Assembly: GCF_963678635.1 (NCBI RefSeq)
Contig: NC_087068.1
Coordinates: 52,306,563 to 52,370,562, forward strand
DNA: 64,000 bases
Source of the DNA: Symsagittifera roscoffensis
Lineage: Eukaryota > Xenacoelomorpha > Acoela > Convolutidae
Direction: 5' to 3'
Both the position numbers and the translations under genes were made by a program. Of the stretch, positions 43,931 through 55,599 are shown piece by piece (the first letter of the stretch is position 1; each line of letters opens with the position of its first letter). The notes beneath the pieces were generated by a model that saw nothing but the letters and a program-made list of their open reading frames with translations, had not been told where the DNA came from and did not search any database.

Positions 43931-44325
43931 TTAGTTCTTTTTGTTCATGCACCAAATTGGAGTGGTATATAAAGTGGTTATAGCGAACGTTTCATGCATG
44001 GTATATGAAAGACGCTGGATTTCTGCACCGAATATGTTCGAAATATATGTGTAGAATCTGCTTGAAATTTTTATGTATTACTATAGACTGGTTTCTGTAA
44101 ACGTCTATGTGTAAAACTTTCAGGAAGAAACTGTTGAAGAATTAAACGGAAAACATACGTTTCAACGTTAAATTGAATTTTGTCCATTTTTGGTTCAAAT
44201 ATAACACCAAATCTAACACGCACACTGGTACACATTAAAACATAAAACTTGTCTTAAAGTGAATATTAGATAAGAAGCGTTTGAAGCAAAATTATTTCTG
44301 GTTTGGCCTCTGAATGTAAATGCTG

Positions 44326-44386
44326 TTACTCTTTACTGCACAATATTTAACTCACTATTTACACACTCTTTACTGCACAATATTTT
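44326..44386 (+). repeat. Tandem ~37-bp duplication
   Basis: CTCTTTACTGCACAATATTT occurs at 44329 and again at 44366, just downstream of the acidic gene's stop codon. Confidence 0.65.
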
Positions 44387-44390
44387 TTTC

Positions 44391-44996
44391 TTATTTCCTG
44401 CGAAAACGTTTTGGTTGCGTTGGCACGTCTTCAACGGCTTCACGATCTAGAAAAGAATTATCCGACGATTCTGCAGAAGTTTCAGCACTCAAATCGGCAA
44501 TATCGTCACTGTCAAGGTCACTCTCGTTTATCTGATCGAGACGTGCAAATCCAGGATCCGGAGTCTGGAATCCTCTTTCATTTGAGGCTGTTGACATAAG
44601 ATCGAACAATGAACGATGTACATGTGATTGACTTGTGCTGGGGTCAATGAAGCTATCTTGACGGTCGTATTGCACATCTTGCGTATAATCCTAGTCTATT
44701 TGTGTTCGATCAAATTCTTGCGACATACCATCTAGTATATTCTCTTGAGCCCATTCTTTTGGTGCGTCATTGTCTTCAAAATGAGCAACCCATGCATCTA
44801 GATCGTCATCATCATCACTATCTAGATCTAACGTTTCATCGTTCGCAATATCGGCATGAAATGTAGAGCTGTTTTTACCACCACAACTATCGTTTGAAGG
44901 CGGTTCTGAAGACTCATTTGAAGGCTCGATGTAACCATATGGCAACGTTGAAATGCCATCATCCAATATATACTGTTTATCATCGAACGATGACAA
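44391..44996 (-). pseudogene. Acidic protein gene of the virus-like element, split by one in-frame TAG
   Basis: Two - strand frames, 44996-44691 and 44675-44391, are in the same phase and separated only by a TAG at 44693-44691, together about 200 codons. The first part is Ser/Asp-rich with LDLDSDDDDDLDAW; the second has SDLDSDDIADLSAETSAESS and ends QPKRFRRK, a likely nuclear-localisation tail. It sits 0.5 kb downstream of the polymerase on the same strand. Function unknown. The lone stop suggests recent inactivation or readthrough; the former is likelier given the broken polymerase. Confidence 0.55.
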
Positions 44997-45339
44997 TGCT
45001 ATCTTATTCTCACGAACAGTATTCAGAACATGACGGTCAGATGCAATTCTGGTGTTTTCAGCTCGATAGAGACTACCCGTCTCAAGAGTTTCTTCTTACT
45101 TCCGATGAGTAAGAAAATTTTGAGTTGCCCTGGAAATGCATTTGGCTGGAAGCTTACGATGATCTAAATAAAATGAATAAATGAATACTAATCGTTTATA
45201 CATTGACTACTAACTCATTATGATGATTGGGTAATAAAAATCGGTTTGATTATGTGTGGTCTAATGTGTGGTCATGAACATGACTAATTACATTTGCAGA
45301 TGTTGTATTCAAAACATGTGATGATATGAGTTGGACAAG

Positions 45340-45530
45340 GCAAGGGGATTTTTTCCCAAATTTTCGACAAGTTTTTTTCGAAAAAAAAATTTTTCACAAA
45401 TTTTTTCAGACAGTTTTTTCAAAAAAAAATTCCAAATTTTTGACAAATTTTTTTTCTCGAAAGTTTTTGGTTTTCCCAATTTTTATTCGTCGACAAATTA
45501 AAAAAAATCCTAATTTTTTCGACAAAATTT
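45340..45530 (+). repeat. A/T homopolymer-rich tract at the polymerase 3' end
   Basis: Alternating long T and A runs with TTTTTCGAAAAAAAA and AAATTTTT.GACAAATTTTTT units. The polymerase frame runs into it and terminates, so expansion of this tract may have removed the polymerase C-terminus. Confidence 0.6.
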
Positions 45531-48500
45531 GATGAGTAATTGAAAGTACTCATTTAGAGAGACGATGGAGTATAACTTGTGTTTTAAAGCAATGAAGTCC
45601 GTGATGGTGTCGGCTGGGAACTCATCTTTGTATTTGAGAACTGTCAGTTTGTTTTGCTTGTTAAACAGGGGATAGTTCTCGGGATAATTTGAGAAATCGA
45701 ATTCGCCAATAATGTCGGAATTGTTTTTCAAAATTTTGTAAAAATCTGCTTTCTTTTCGGTTTCTATTTCGTAAAGCAAACTATCGGTATCGGAGTAAAG
45801 TAATCGACACTCAAAGTTTGGTTTCATGATTTCATAGTGAAACCGATTTTTTTCAAATTTAGCGATTTCAAGCACGCGTGCTCCTTCTATGGTAGGTACA
45901 TTCCAATTAATGACTCGTGGTGCTGACGTCAATGCCGCTAAATCATCATCAAAAAATTTAATTGCCTTGAAGTCAAAAGCAGAAATTTGTTGCATTGTTT
46001 CTTCAGCGTTATGTACAATTTTAACCTTCACTCTTTTTCTTTTCGATTCGCATGTTTTTCCATATGCAGAATTGTTCAACAATTTGTACAATGCTTCTTC
46101 AAATTTTTTTCGTGCAGCTTTCCCTTGGTTTGTGTTTAGGGTTATAAAGGGTTCTAACCATAGTTTTTGCTTGAACTTTAAAACTCTATGTACTTTCGTT
46201 ATTTTCAAACCCAACCGAACATAGAATTGTAAGAGATTGTAATGCACTGTATAATTACTCTTGTTATGCAATGTCTGAAGCAGTTTTTTTACTTTGCCAG
46301 AAGCAACTCGATAATTATCATTGCTTTTCATTTGTTCTGCCAGATGTCGTTGGTAATCACTTAACCAATCCTCTGGCACCACTTCTTTGGTTGGTGCTAA
46401 AGGATAGTCTCAATGGGATTCATGAAATTCTTGAGGGTACTCGAGATCTACTTCAAGAATGAAGCCAATATCTGAATCTTCTGGAGTTGCCAATAGTTCA
46501 TCAAGGCTCGTTTCACTGCTTGTACTAACTTCACTGTCTTCCTTAACATGGATTAACTCAAAATCCCGTGCTGGTAATTTATGCATTTGGATAACACCTC
46601 CATATAGATTATTTGCATCCAGCATGAGTCCATAACTTGATTTTTTAGGGTTGTTTTTTTCATTCATGTACGGGTTGTTTGCATTGAATTTTCTTTTTTT
46701 CAGTAACAGATGCTGTCCCACCTCGCATCATATTTTCCACCTTTTCTAAATGCTCTTTCCGGAAGAAGTTCAATATCAGCATTACAGATCCTCTTGAAAG
46801 CATCTCCCGCAAGATTCGACGCAGTAAAATGATGCGCGCAATCTAATCCGTAGCTTGCGTGAGTTATCGAACGAAACCCTTCAAAAACACATGCCAGAAG
46901 CAGAGTATCACATGTGAGATAGAGATTGTGATATTGCTCTAAGTTTATGCAATTGAACTTATCGAAGACTGTTCGAGCATGTTTTAAATCTTCTTCACTA
47001 ACACTGCTTTTTCCTCCTTCTAATGAGTTTCCCCATGCACTGAGTGGTGGCAGATTTTGTTCATCAAACGTTAATCGATTTGACATATAGGAATAAGGGT
47101 AAAAACCTTTCCTCTTTAGAAGTGCACGAGAACTCTCATCAGCTTGTTTGAAGTGTTCATCTAGTATAGAGAACTTATCAGCTGGTAAATTACCAACAAG
47201 TTTTTGTAACGAAGAATTCAAAAATTTACATGAGTCTATGAATCGCATGTATTCATAGACATTTTGTTAACACCATTTGCTCGTGTGTAAGTGTCAACCA
47301 ATACACCAATGCAAAAGGAGATATACTTCTCATCTGTTACGGGTATGACTTGGATCGTGCTCGTTGGTTCCAACTCACCCAAAGCCAAACAAATATGGTG
47401 AAGATCATAATTTTGTATAGTGTCCAACAACTGGTGTATATCGCACCTTTCGTCGCGCTAGGTTACACTTTGAGTGCGCCCACCCTGGGAATTCACCACT
47501 GTAGTGACAGTGGTCCAAACATTTTGTTTCACCTTCAACAAACTCTGCTAGGCACAACCAGCATGAGGTGGTTTCATCCTGCTTGAGGATAGATCGATTG
47601 CCAATATAGTTTGGGTAGCGATTTTTTTGTTGGTAGATTTGTTTTGCTAGTATGTGTAACTGCTCGATGAAATTTGGTATACATTTTTCACTACTGTTTA
47701 AATCAAAGAAGTATGGTTTTGAAGAACCATGTTCAATCGCACACAGAGAGTAACCAGAGGGTTCATGTTTTTCTAAGTTCCTAGACGACGAAGTGTTCGG
47801 GTTGTTATTGCATGTGGTTACAGGTTTCAACAACGATTCGAAATCGAAGTAGATACTGACAGAAACAAAACTAAGTGCTGCATAAATGTTAAATTTGTAT
47901 TGATTGCTTCCATCTTCAGCGGATGGCAGTTTTATTACTGCAGGTTCATGTTCTTTGCATGATCTTTGATGCATCTTGTTCGCTTGTTCGCTTCTTCGCT
48001 ATAACTTATGTGAAAACAGTTCCGACACAGGCTCATGAAGGTCCGGAATTTATAATTTTTGATTTCACATGAATCTTAACAGGTTAGTTATTAACACGAA
48101 ATGATGTTTACCCAGCTCAAATAACAACAAAAGATCCATACTTAATGTATCTTCAGACTCATTTTTTGATATCACCATAGGCACCAAGTCTCCTTTTTCA
48201 TAAAGAAACACATTGACACGAACTTTGTTCAAACGTTCAAATTCGGGTATATCTCTGAAACTCATTGGGGTTGGAAACTCACCGATTGGTTTTTTGACGT
48301 TGCTCGTTCTGTAAGTTGCAGCGCATGTTTTTTTAGCAGCTAGATCTTCGTATCTTCCAACAATTAAATTCAAACGATAATGAAGGTGATAAGCAGCAGT
48401 AAAACAAAGATTAAAACAGTCATGGTCATCATGGTTGCGAATGTTAATTAAATGACTGGATTTTGCAATTTTAATGGTAATGTTATATGCGATGACCCTC

Positions 48501-48750
48501 GATTGGGATTCATTTTACCAAATTTGATAAACAATCTAACCACTTGTTGTAAAACCCATCCGCTTCCGTGTGAAGCAAATAAATGAAGCACCGATTGCAT
48601 TCTATCGACCATTTCATATAATATTCCATCCGCAAGTCCGTCGGCTAGAATCGGAACCATAAGGGAATTAACATAAATATCAACAAGCTCATTTTGAGTG
48701 GGTTTGTCCAGATCTTCGTCAATGATCACTGACGGTTTTTGTAAACTCAA
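45510..48750 (-). pseudogene. Protein-primed family B DNA polymerase of a Polinton/Maverick/adintovirus-like element, broken
   Basis: Read on the - strand, collinear blocks are 48750-48448, 48373-48065, 47974-47405, 47430-47236, 47248-46700, 46721-46410 and 46382-45510. Motifs in order: an N-terminal region with FRDIPEFERLNKVRVNVF; the exonuclease I motif DFES (47845); a Cys/His cluster CWLC..HCH..G..CN like recombination endonuclease VII; YHNLYLTCDTLLLACVFE; the polymerase A region LDANNLYGG; the B region KLLNNSAYGKT; and the C region YSDTDS (about 45797-45780). This architecture is typical of polymerases of animal Polinton-like elements and adintoviruses, which replicate their own DNA. Breaks: frame changes between 47430 and 46700, one at a run of A near 46700, and an in-frame TGA at 46412-46410 inside the conserved H-x-DYPLAP. 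The C-terminus is cut in the AT-rich tract. It is not functional as it stands. No capsid, integrase or packaging ATPase was found nearby. Confidence 0.92.
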
Positions 48751-48819
48751 ATTTAATGAAAATTGAACTTTTTGGGGCCATTAGAAACCGTTTGCCAAAA
48801 TCAAATTTTGGATGTTGTT

Positions 48820-49655
48820 GTTGCAACATGAGATGCCAGTTTGGCTTATTTCCGCCTCGGCTGACGCATCAAATTATTTATTTTCGTTTTTCTACTAATG
48901 CAACCTGAAGAAAGCTTGATTTCAATTATTTTAATTGGAATGACTTTAAAAAAATTTAGTTTCCTATTTATGCTTTCGGAATAACTAACTTCCATTGTCG
49001 AAAGAAGCATGGCAATATTTACCCGCGTTTTTTCTAGGAGAAATTATGTGGCGAATTATCTCATCTTCCGACCACAGTAAATATCCTATTTTCGGCCTTT
49101 TTTGCAAACTTTCAATTGACTAATTGATAGGAGGTTCGTTCCCTTACCCATGGCAGATTTACCCTATTAACTGCAATAAGCTTCACTGAATTTTTTCAGC
49201 TCATAAAAACTACTTGTTTTTAAAATAAATTTGACTTATTAGTTTTCCGACATCTAGGAATCATATTGAAACAAACTTACTACAAATTTCTTGGATTTTT
49301 CAATTGTCACGGTCTCATGCACGTGCCGTTTGAAAGTAGCTCTGGTGATTTTCTTGAATTCTAAGATCGATTTATTAGTGTTATCGACCATTCCTGTTTA
49401 CACTTTTAGTGACTCATTGGTATTGTCCGCCACCCTTGCAAGTTTCGCTAATACAGTTCTTAGCCCATCAAGAGAGATGATTTGTTTTCCCAACATTCTC
49501 ATCATGGATACCAAGAATTGACGATCTTGAAAATCCTGTTTATCGTCGACGTTTTCATAGAAATAAAAACACTCAAAACATTTTGTCTTAACTTGCAACT
49601 TACAACAATCATTGTTTCTTCAATAGCGCGAAGAGTTTTTGCGCGAATCGTTCAC
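48820..49655 (+). repeat. Right direct repeat flanking the polymerase region
   Basis: The second copy of the 42850-43665 repeat in the same orientation, roughly 6.0 kb away. Polintons have inverted, not direct, terminal repeats, so this arrangement points to a duplicated internal segment or a collapsed head-to-tail pair of elements. Confidence 0.85.
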
Positions 49656-49833
49656 AACGAGTTGGTTTCATTTCATAACGGTGAAAAAGACCGCGCTTCT
49701 GCAATTGGGCCAACCACTCTAGATCACCAAGAGGCAAATCCTCCATGTCTTCATTTGCAATTTCTGCTTCACAGTTGAGTGAATTATTTCGTTCATCATG
49801 CTTGTTGCTCAAACCACAAAAAAAAGTACCCAA
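49398..49833 (-). pseudogene. Right-hand copy of the small helical gene with possible N-terminal part
   Basis: Frame 49833-49609 (74 codons, with EDLPLGDLEWLAQLQKRGLF, then FHRYEMKPTRCERFAQKL) precedes frame 49598-49398 (ENVDDKQDFQDRQF, VSMMRMLGKQIISLDGLRT). The second matches the left-repeat ORF; the first is matched in the left repeat only at its very end. Together they may be one gene with a lost intron or frameshift. Family unknown. Confidence 0.35.
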
Positions 49834-49922
49834 AAAAATTTCTAGTTCGACAGTTAATTAGATAACTACACCCTTTGAAAATGCTGTCCCGGGCTCATCA
49901 GTCTGTGATTTTTCTCCTATGA

Positions 49923-50087
49923 CATTTGGCTGAACAAGAATTCCTAATGCAGAGGAACTGTTTGAATCAGTGCGGGCATCAAGAGAAACGTTTTTCAGGT
50001 AATACAGTGGATATTACTTGCCAGGTTTTTCGTTTTGCTGAAGATCATGACAGGCAACTGAGAGATCTTATAAGCAAAGGTGAATGA
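49923..50087 (+). other. Short open frame right of the virus-like element, uncertain
   Basis: 54 codons between stops, HLAEQEFLMQRNCLNQCGHQ then RFAEDHDRQLRDLISKGE, ending at TGA. Composition is balanced for this AT-rich locus. No start, no partner exon and no family recognised. Confidence 0.2.
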
Positions 50088-52443
50088 AGTCTTTTGGATC
50101 AGGTGCCTCAACTTTGGCCTGATAGTTTTGCTGGTCTTATTTCACCGTATGCACCGTTTTATCCGTAAAAGGGACCATTCAAAACTAACAAAAATAAAAG
50201 CAAAACCTTGAGACGTTTACTTATCAACACTTTCCGGATGTTGATCTAGCGACCTTTAAATTTGGTCCGAGAGAAGTGCCATTGTCCCAGGTCGTCTGTC
50301 CTTGAAAAAGAAAAACAAGGCCCATTTAATTTGCAGAGCTGTTCTAATATTTTGATGAAATAATGCAATGTCTTTGCACCTCTTATCATCATCGCGTTTG
50401 AGACATTCGAAACGAAATCAAACTGAAAACTTCAATTTCATTGAAACAAGCGTGATATGCATCATGTTTCAAAAAGTTTTAAAAGTTTTTGACGTATACT
50501 AAATTGTGTTTTAAAAAATCTGACAGGTTTACTATCAGCTGGTAAAAAACGCGTTATCTCGGAAACAAAAAGGATTGGTGCAAGAATATTTCAAGTCCAG
50601 ATTAGTAGCCATTAGTGTACGCTGACAGCACACCACCTTGAAAACCATTAAGGAAACCTTTTTAAAAAACTACATATTGAAGGGTAGATAAGAAACCCTG
50701 CAATTTACCCTGATCCAAATCCGAAAATTTCTAGTAAGTTCTCACATTTGAAGAGTTTATACTGCGTTTGAATTCTGGTAATCTCGCTGATTGATATTCA
50801 AAGTGGGCCAGATTGAATTGCGTCAAGGAATTTAAAGCGTCACTTAGGGGTTAATTTTTAAACATAATAAGAGATGGATTAAGATTTTTCGTTTCTCAAT
50901 CAATGATGTCAGTTCTGTCCAAATTTTTTCAGCAAACAAAAAAAAACAAAAAAAGCTTCATTTCGTTTTTAATGGCTGTTACCTGGTACGAGTTACAGTT
51001 CGTTTTTTTTTTACTAATGATCATTATCAAAAAGTCAACGTAGGACTGCTTGCTAGTTAGTATAGACACTTAACAATAAGTCATGTATCTCTTTATATAC
51101 ATCTTGCTTAATGTAAACAAAGTGTGCCCGTTGAAACGCATCACAGGTCTTTAATTGTAGTAGCTTCTATTATATTTCAGAGCGAGCGACTAGAGATTGA
51201 TTGAATTTTTTTTAGTATTCCTACAGTTCAATAAGTGATGTCAGATCTGTCCATATGTTTCCGCAAAAACCGAAAAACTCAAGCCAAATTTTTTTTGTTT
51301 CAATAACCAGATTTTAAGTCTCATTTCTTTTTATTAGTGCTTAAAGTGGAATTCTCTGTTACGCTTAGGCAACTCTGGTTATTTTTTATATACACTGATC
51401 GAAAATCCTGGTACCAGCTAGAAAAAAAAACTTGCTTATTTTGACTCAAATGAGCCAGCGTGAAATGCATCACGGGCCTTTATCTATCGTTAGGTGTTAA
51501 TTTAATTCAACATGAATCTAATAGGATTTTTTGTTTTTGCTACCCTTCAACTAATGATGTCAGATCTGTACGTTTCTTTCAGCAACATTGAAAAACACAT
51601 GCCAAACAATTCTAAAAGTGTCAATAACCTGGTATGAATTCTCCGCTATTTGTTCTAGTGCTCACAAGTAAAAAAAAATGTGTTGAACTCAGACAACTCG
51701 CTGGTTGAAAAATACATTGATCAAAAAGTTTCGCATCTCGTTGTATTAACCTTGCTGATTTCAACTAGAAGTATTCCAGCGTGAAATGCATCAGGGGCCT
51801 GTATTTGTCGGTAAATGGTTATGTATTTCATCACACTGAGTGGTGCATTAAAATGTTTTTAAGCAATAGATTGATCTGTCTTTTTTTCTGCCAAAATGTA
51901 AAAACAAGCAATGTCATTATTTTGTGTGAATTACTTGGTTCTGACTTGTTCTTTGAACTACTGATCAGACTTAGAAAACGAAATTACTGATCAACAAATT
52001 TCGCATACTTTGAATGAATACTTCTAGGTGCGCCAGCGTGAAATCTATCAGGGTCGAAACGAGGGCAGAATATGACTATAGCGTTCGAAATCTTTCAACT
52101 TGCAAGCAAGTCATAAAATAAGGGAATCATTGAATCCATTTTTCAAAAAAAGACTTGACTTTGACTAGTAGTTTATTTGATGAAGTTGATGATTGCTGTC
52201 CTTTCAATGTTATCTTTTCAAACTCCTTCCATGCAACTTTTTGGAAAGTGACGCACTTAATAAAACTGAATAACGGTTTTTACATGAAATAGTTCCTTAA
52301 AAACAGCAGATAAAAGTAAATATTGATAGGCATTATTTACTGTTATTGTTATATTATTCTTGAAGCCGAAATTTACCCTCATCAAAATCCGAAAATTTCC
52401 AGTAAAAATTTCAAAAGTTTCAGTGAAAAAACTTGGAAGCAAA

Positions 52444-52560
52444 ATGAAAAAAAAACTAATTTCTATCCCTGCACTGGCATTGTTATTCAGTTTATTCGGC
52501 TTCAAGTTTCAAACGGCAAAAATTGAACGCCAAATTGAGCTCTACGTGAAACAATGTTAA
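52444..52560 (+). other. Short ORF within satellite, repeated at 54071
   Basis: MKKKLISIPALALLFSLFGF and an end ELYVKQC: 38 codons from the ATG, nearly identical at 54071-54187 with one residue changed. It looks like a signal peptide or membrane anchor. It is carried by the satellite unit, so identity may only reflect recent duplication. No evidence of expression. Confidence 0.2.
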
Positions 52561-54070
52561 AAGTCAAGCTGATAAAATCAGGACCAGCAACAATCAGAAA
52601 ATAGTTTGCAATTCAATTCAAAATGTTACTTTAACTATGTTTCATAATGTGGTTTAAAACCTATTGGGAGTATCAAAGTGGGGTAAAAACCTTCACGGAA
52701 AGGACGGCAGCCACAAGTTTGATTAAAATGTTCTAAATTTTTGAACAAAAAAAATCTTCAAAAATTTCATAATAGGTTTGCAATTTGTAAATTCTTGAAA
52801 CGTACAAACGAAATTTTTCGTTAAATGGGTATGAGTTTCCTTGTTAAGGCTACCGGATACTTGGTGATGTCAAATTTGTTTACACATTTTTGGCAAAAAC
52901 ATACTTTCCACACAAATAGAGGTGGTTAATTATCTGGTGTTACATTGCAGTTTTTTTGTATAAGTTCTCACATGTGAAGAGTTTATACTGCGTTTAAATT
53001 CTAATAATTTCGCTGATTGATATTGAAAATGGGCCAGAATGAAATGCATCAAGGAATTTCAAGTGTCACTTAGTGGTTACTTTTTAAACATATTGAAAGA
53101 TGGATTAAGATTTTTCGTTTCTCAACCAATGATGTCAGGTCTGTTCAAACTTTTCAAGCAAATAAAAAACAAAAAACGCTTCATTTGTTTGTAATGGCAA
53201 TTACCTGGGTGAGTTTGAGTTTTTTTTTACTAATGATCATTATCAAAAATTAACTCAGGACAGCGCTTGCTAGTTAGTTTGGACATTTGCTGGTTAAAAA
53301 ATACCTTGATCAAAAAGTCTCGCCTCTCATTGCGTGAACCTTGCTGATTTTAACTGTAAGTATTCCAGCGTGAAATGCATCAGGGGCCTATATTTGTCGG
53401 TAAATGGTTATGTATTTCATCATAGTGAGTGGTGCAATAAAATTTTTTTAAGCAATAGATTGATCTGTCTTTTTTTCTGCCAAAATGTAAAAACAAGCAA
53501 TGTCATTATTTTGTGTGAATTACTTGGTTCTGGCTTGTTCTTTGAACTACTGATCAGACTTGGAAAACGAAATTACTGATCAACAAATCTCACATACTTT
53601 GAATGAAAGCTTCTAGGTGCGCCAGCGTGAAATCTATGAGGGTCGAAACGAGGGCAGAATATGACGCTGGTCCTTCAAAAAAAACAATTTCAAATTAAAA
53701 AAATGTAGCGTTCGGTATCTTTCATTTTGCAAGCAAGTCATAAAATAAGGTAATCATTGAATCCATTTTTAAAAAAAGTCTTGACTTTGACTAGTAGTTT
53801 AATTCGTGAAGTTGATGATTGCTGTCCTTTCAATGTTATCTTTTCAAACTCCTTTCATGCAACTTTTTGGAAAGTGACGCACTTAATAAAACTGAATAAC
53901 GGTTTTTACATGAAATAGTTCCTTAAAAACAGCAGATAAAAGTAAATATTGATAGGAATTTTTTTACTGTTATTGTTATTTTATTCTTGAAGCCGAAATT
54001 TACCCTCATCAAAATCCGAAATTTTCCAGTAAAAATTTCAAAAGTGTCAGTGAAAAAACTTGGAAGCAAA

Positions 54071-54187
54071 ATGAAAAAAAAACTAATTTCTATCGCTGCA
54101 CTGGCATTGTTATTCAGTTTATTCGGCTTCAAGTTTCAAACGGCAAAAATTGAACGCCAAATTGAGCTCTACGTGAAACAATGTTAA
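54071..54187 (+). other. Second copy of the short satellite ORF
   Basis: Same as 52444-52560 with Pro changed to Ala in MKKKLISIAALALLFSLFGF. The third satellite unit is cut off before this point. Confidence 0.2.
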
Positions 54188-55599
54188 AAGTCAGGACCAG
54201 CAACCATCAGAAAACAGTTTGCAATTCAATTCAAAATGTTACTTAAACTATGTTTCATAATGTGGTTTAAAACCTAGTGGGAGTATCAAAGTGGGGCAAA
54301 AACCTTCACGGAAAGGACGGCAGCCACAAATTTGATTAAAATGTTCTAAATTTTTGAACAAAAAAATCTACAAAAATTTCATAATAGGTTTGCAATTTGT
54401 AAATTCTTGAAACGTACAAACGAAATTTTTTGTTTAATGGGTATGAGTTATCTTGTTAAGGCTACCGGATACTTAGTTATGTCAAATTTGTTTACACATT
54501 TTTGGCAAAAACATACTTTCCAAACAAATAAAGGTTGTTAATTATCTGGTGTTAGATTGCAGCTTTTTTGTATAAGTTCTCACATGTGAAGAGTTTATAC
54601 TGCGTTTAAATTCTGATAATTTCGCTGATTGATATTGAAAATGGGCCAGCATGAAATGCATCAAGGAGTTTCAAGTGTCACTTAGGGGTTAGTTTTTAAA
54701 CAATGAGAGATGGATTAAGATTTTTCGTTTCTCAACCAATGATGTCAGGTCTGTTCAAACTTTTCAAGCAAATAAAAAACAAAAAAATCTATGTTTTTAA
54801 TGGCAATTACCTGGGTGAGTTTCAGTTTTTTTTTACTAATGATCATTATCAAAAATTAACTCAGGACAGCGCTTGCTAGTTAGTATGGACATTTGCTGGT
54901 TAAAAAATACATTGATCAGAAAGTCTCGCCTCTCATTGCATGAACCTTGCTGATTTTAACTATAAGTATTCCAGCGTGAAATACATCACGGGCCTATTTT
55001 TGTCGGTAAGTGGTTATGCAATTCATCATACTGAGTGGTGGATTAAAATGTTTTTAAGCTTAAAGTTGATCTGTCTTTTTTTTCAGCAAAATAAATAAAC
55101 ACGCTATGTCATTATTTTGAGTGAATTAATTGGTTCTGGCTTTGAACTACTGATCAACAAATCTCGCATACTTTGAATGAATACTTCCAGGTCTGCCAGC
55201 CTGAAATCAATCAGGGTCAAAACGAGGGCAGAATATGAGGATGGTACTTAAAAAAAACGTTTTTGAATTGAAGAATTATAGCGTGTTAGAAATCTTTCAA
55301 ATTGCAAACAAGTCATAATATGAGGGAATCATTGAATCCATTTTTCAGAAAAAGTCTTGACATTGATTAGTAGTTTATTTGGTGAAGTTGATGATTGCTG
55401 TCCTTTCAATTTTATCCTTTCAAACTCTTTTCATGCAATTTTTTGGAAAGTGACGGACATAATAAAACTGATTAACTGTTTTTACATGTAATAATTCCTT
55501 AAAAACAACAAATGAAAGTAAATAATGATAAGCTTATTTTTACTGTTATTGTTATTTTATTCTTCGATGTTATTACTTCGTTTTACTTGTTGTTTTTTG

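Larger units (their letters stand above)
50736..55566 (+). repeat. Higher-order satellite: ~1.6-2.2 kb units built of ~320-bp monomers
   Basis: GTTCTCACAT.TGAAGAGTTT marks unit starts at 50736, 52967 and 54574 (2231 and 1607 bp apart). Within units, monomers share 'AATGATGTCAG.TCTGT' (50903, 51234, 51552, 53118, 54740) and 'CAGCGTGAAATGCATCA' (51460, 51778, 53368; variants elsewhere). Unit 1 has two extra monomers (about 51.06-51.69 kb). Unit 3 stops abruptly at about 55566, where the next satellite begins. Confidence 0.88.

Noticed and set aside
42850-49655. LTR retrotransposon (because of the flanking direct repeats)
   Set aside because: The interior encodes a family B DNA polymerase, not reverse transcriptase, and the repeats contain protein-coding remnants rather than LTR signals.
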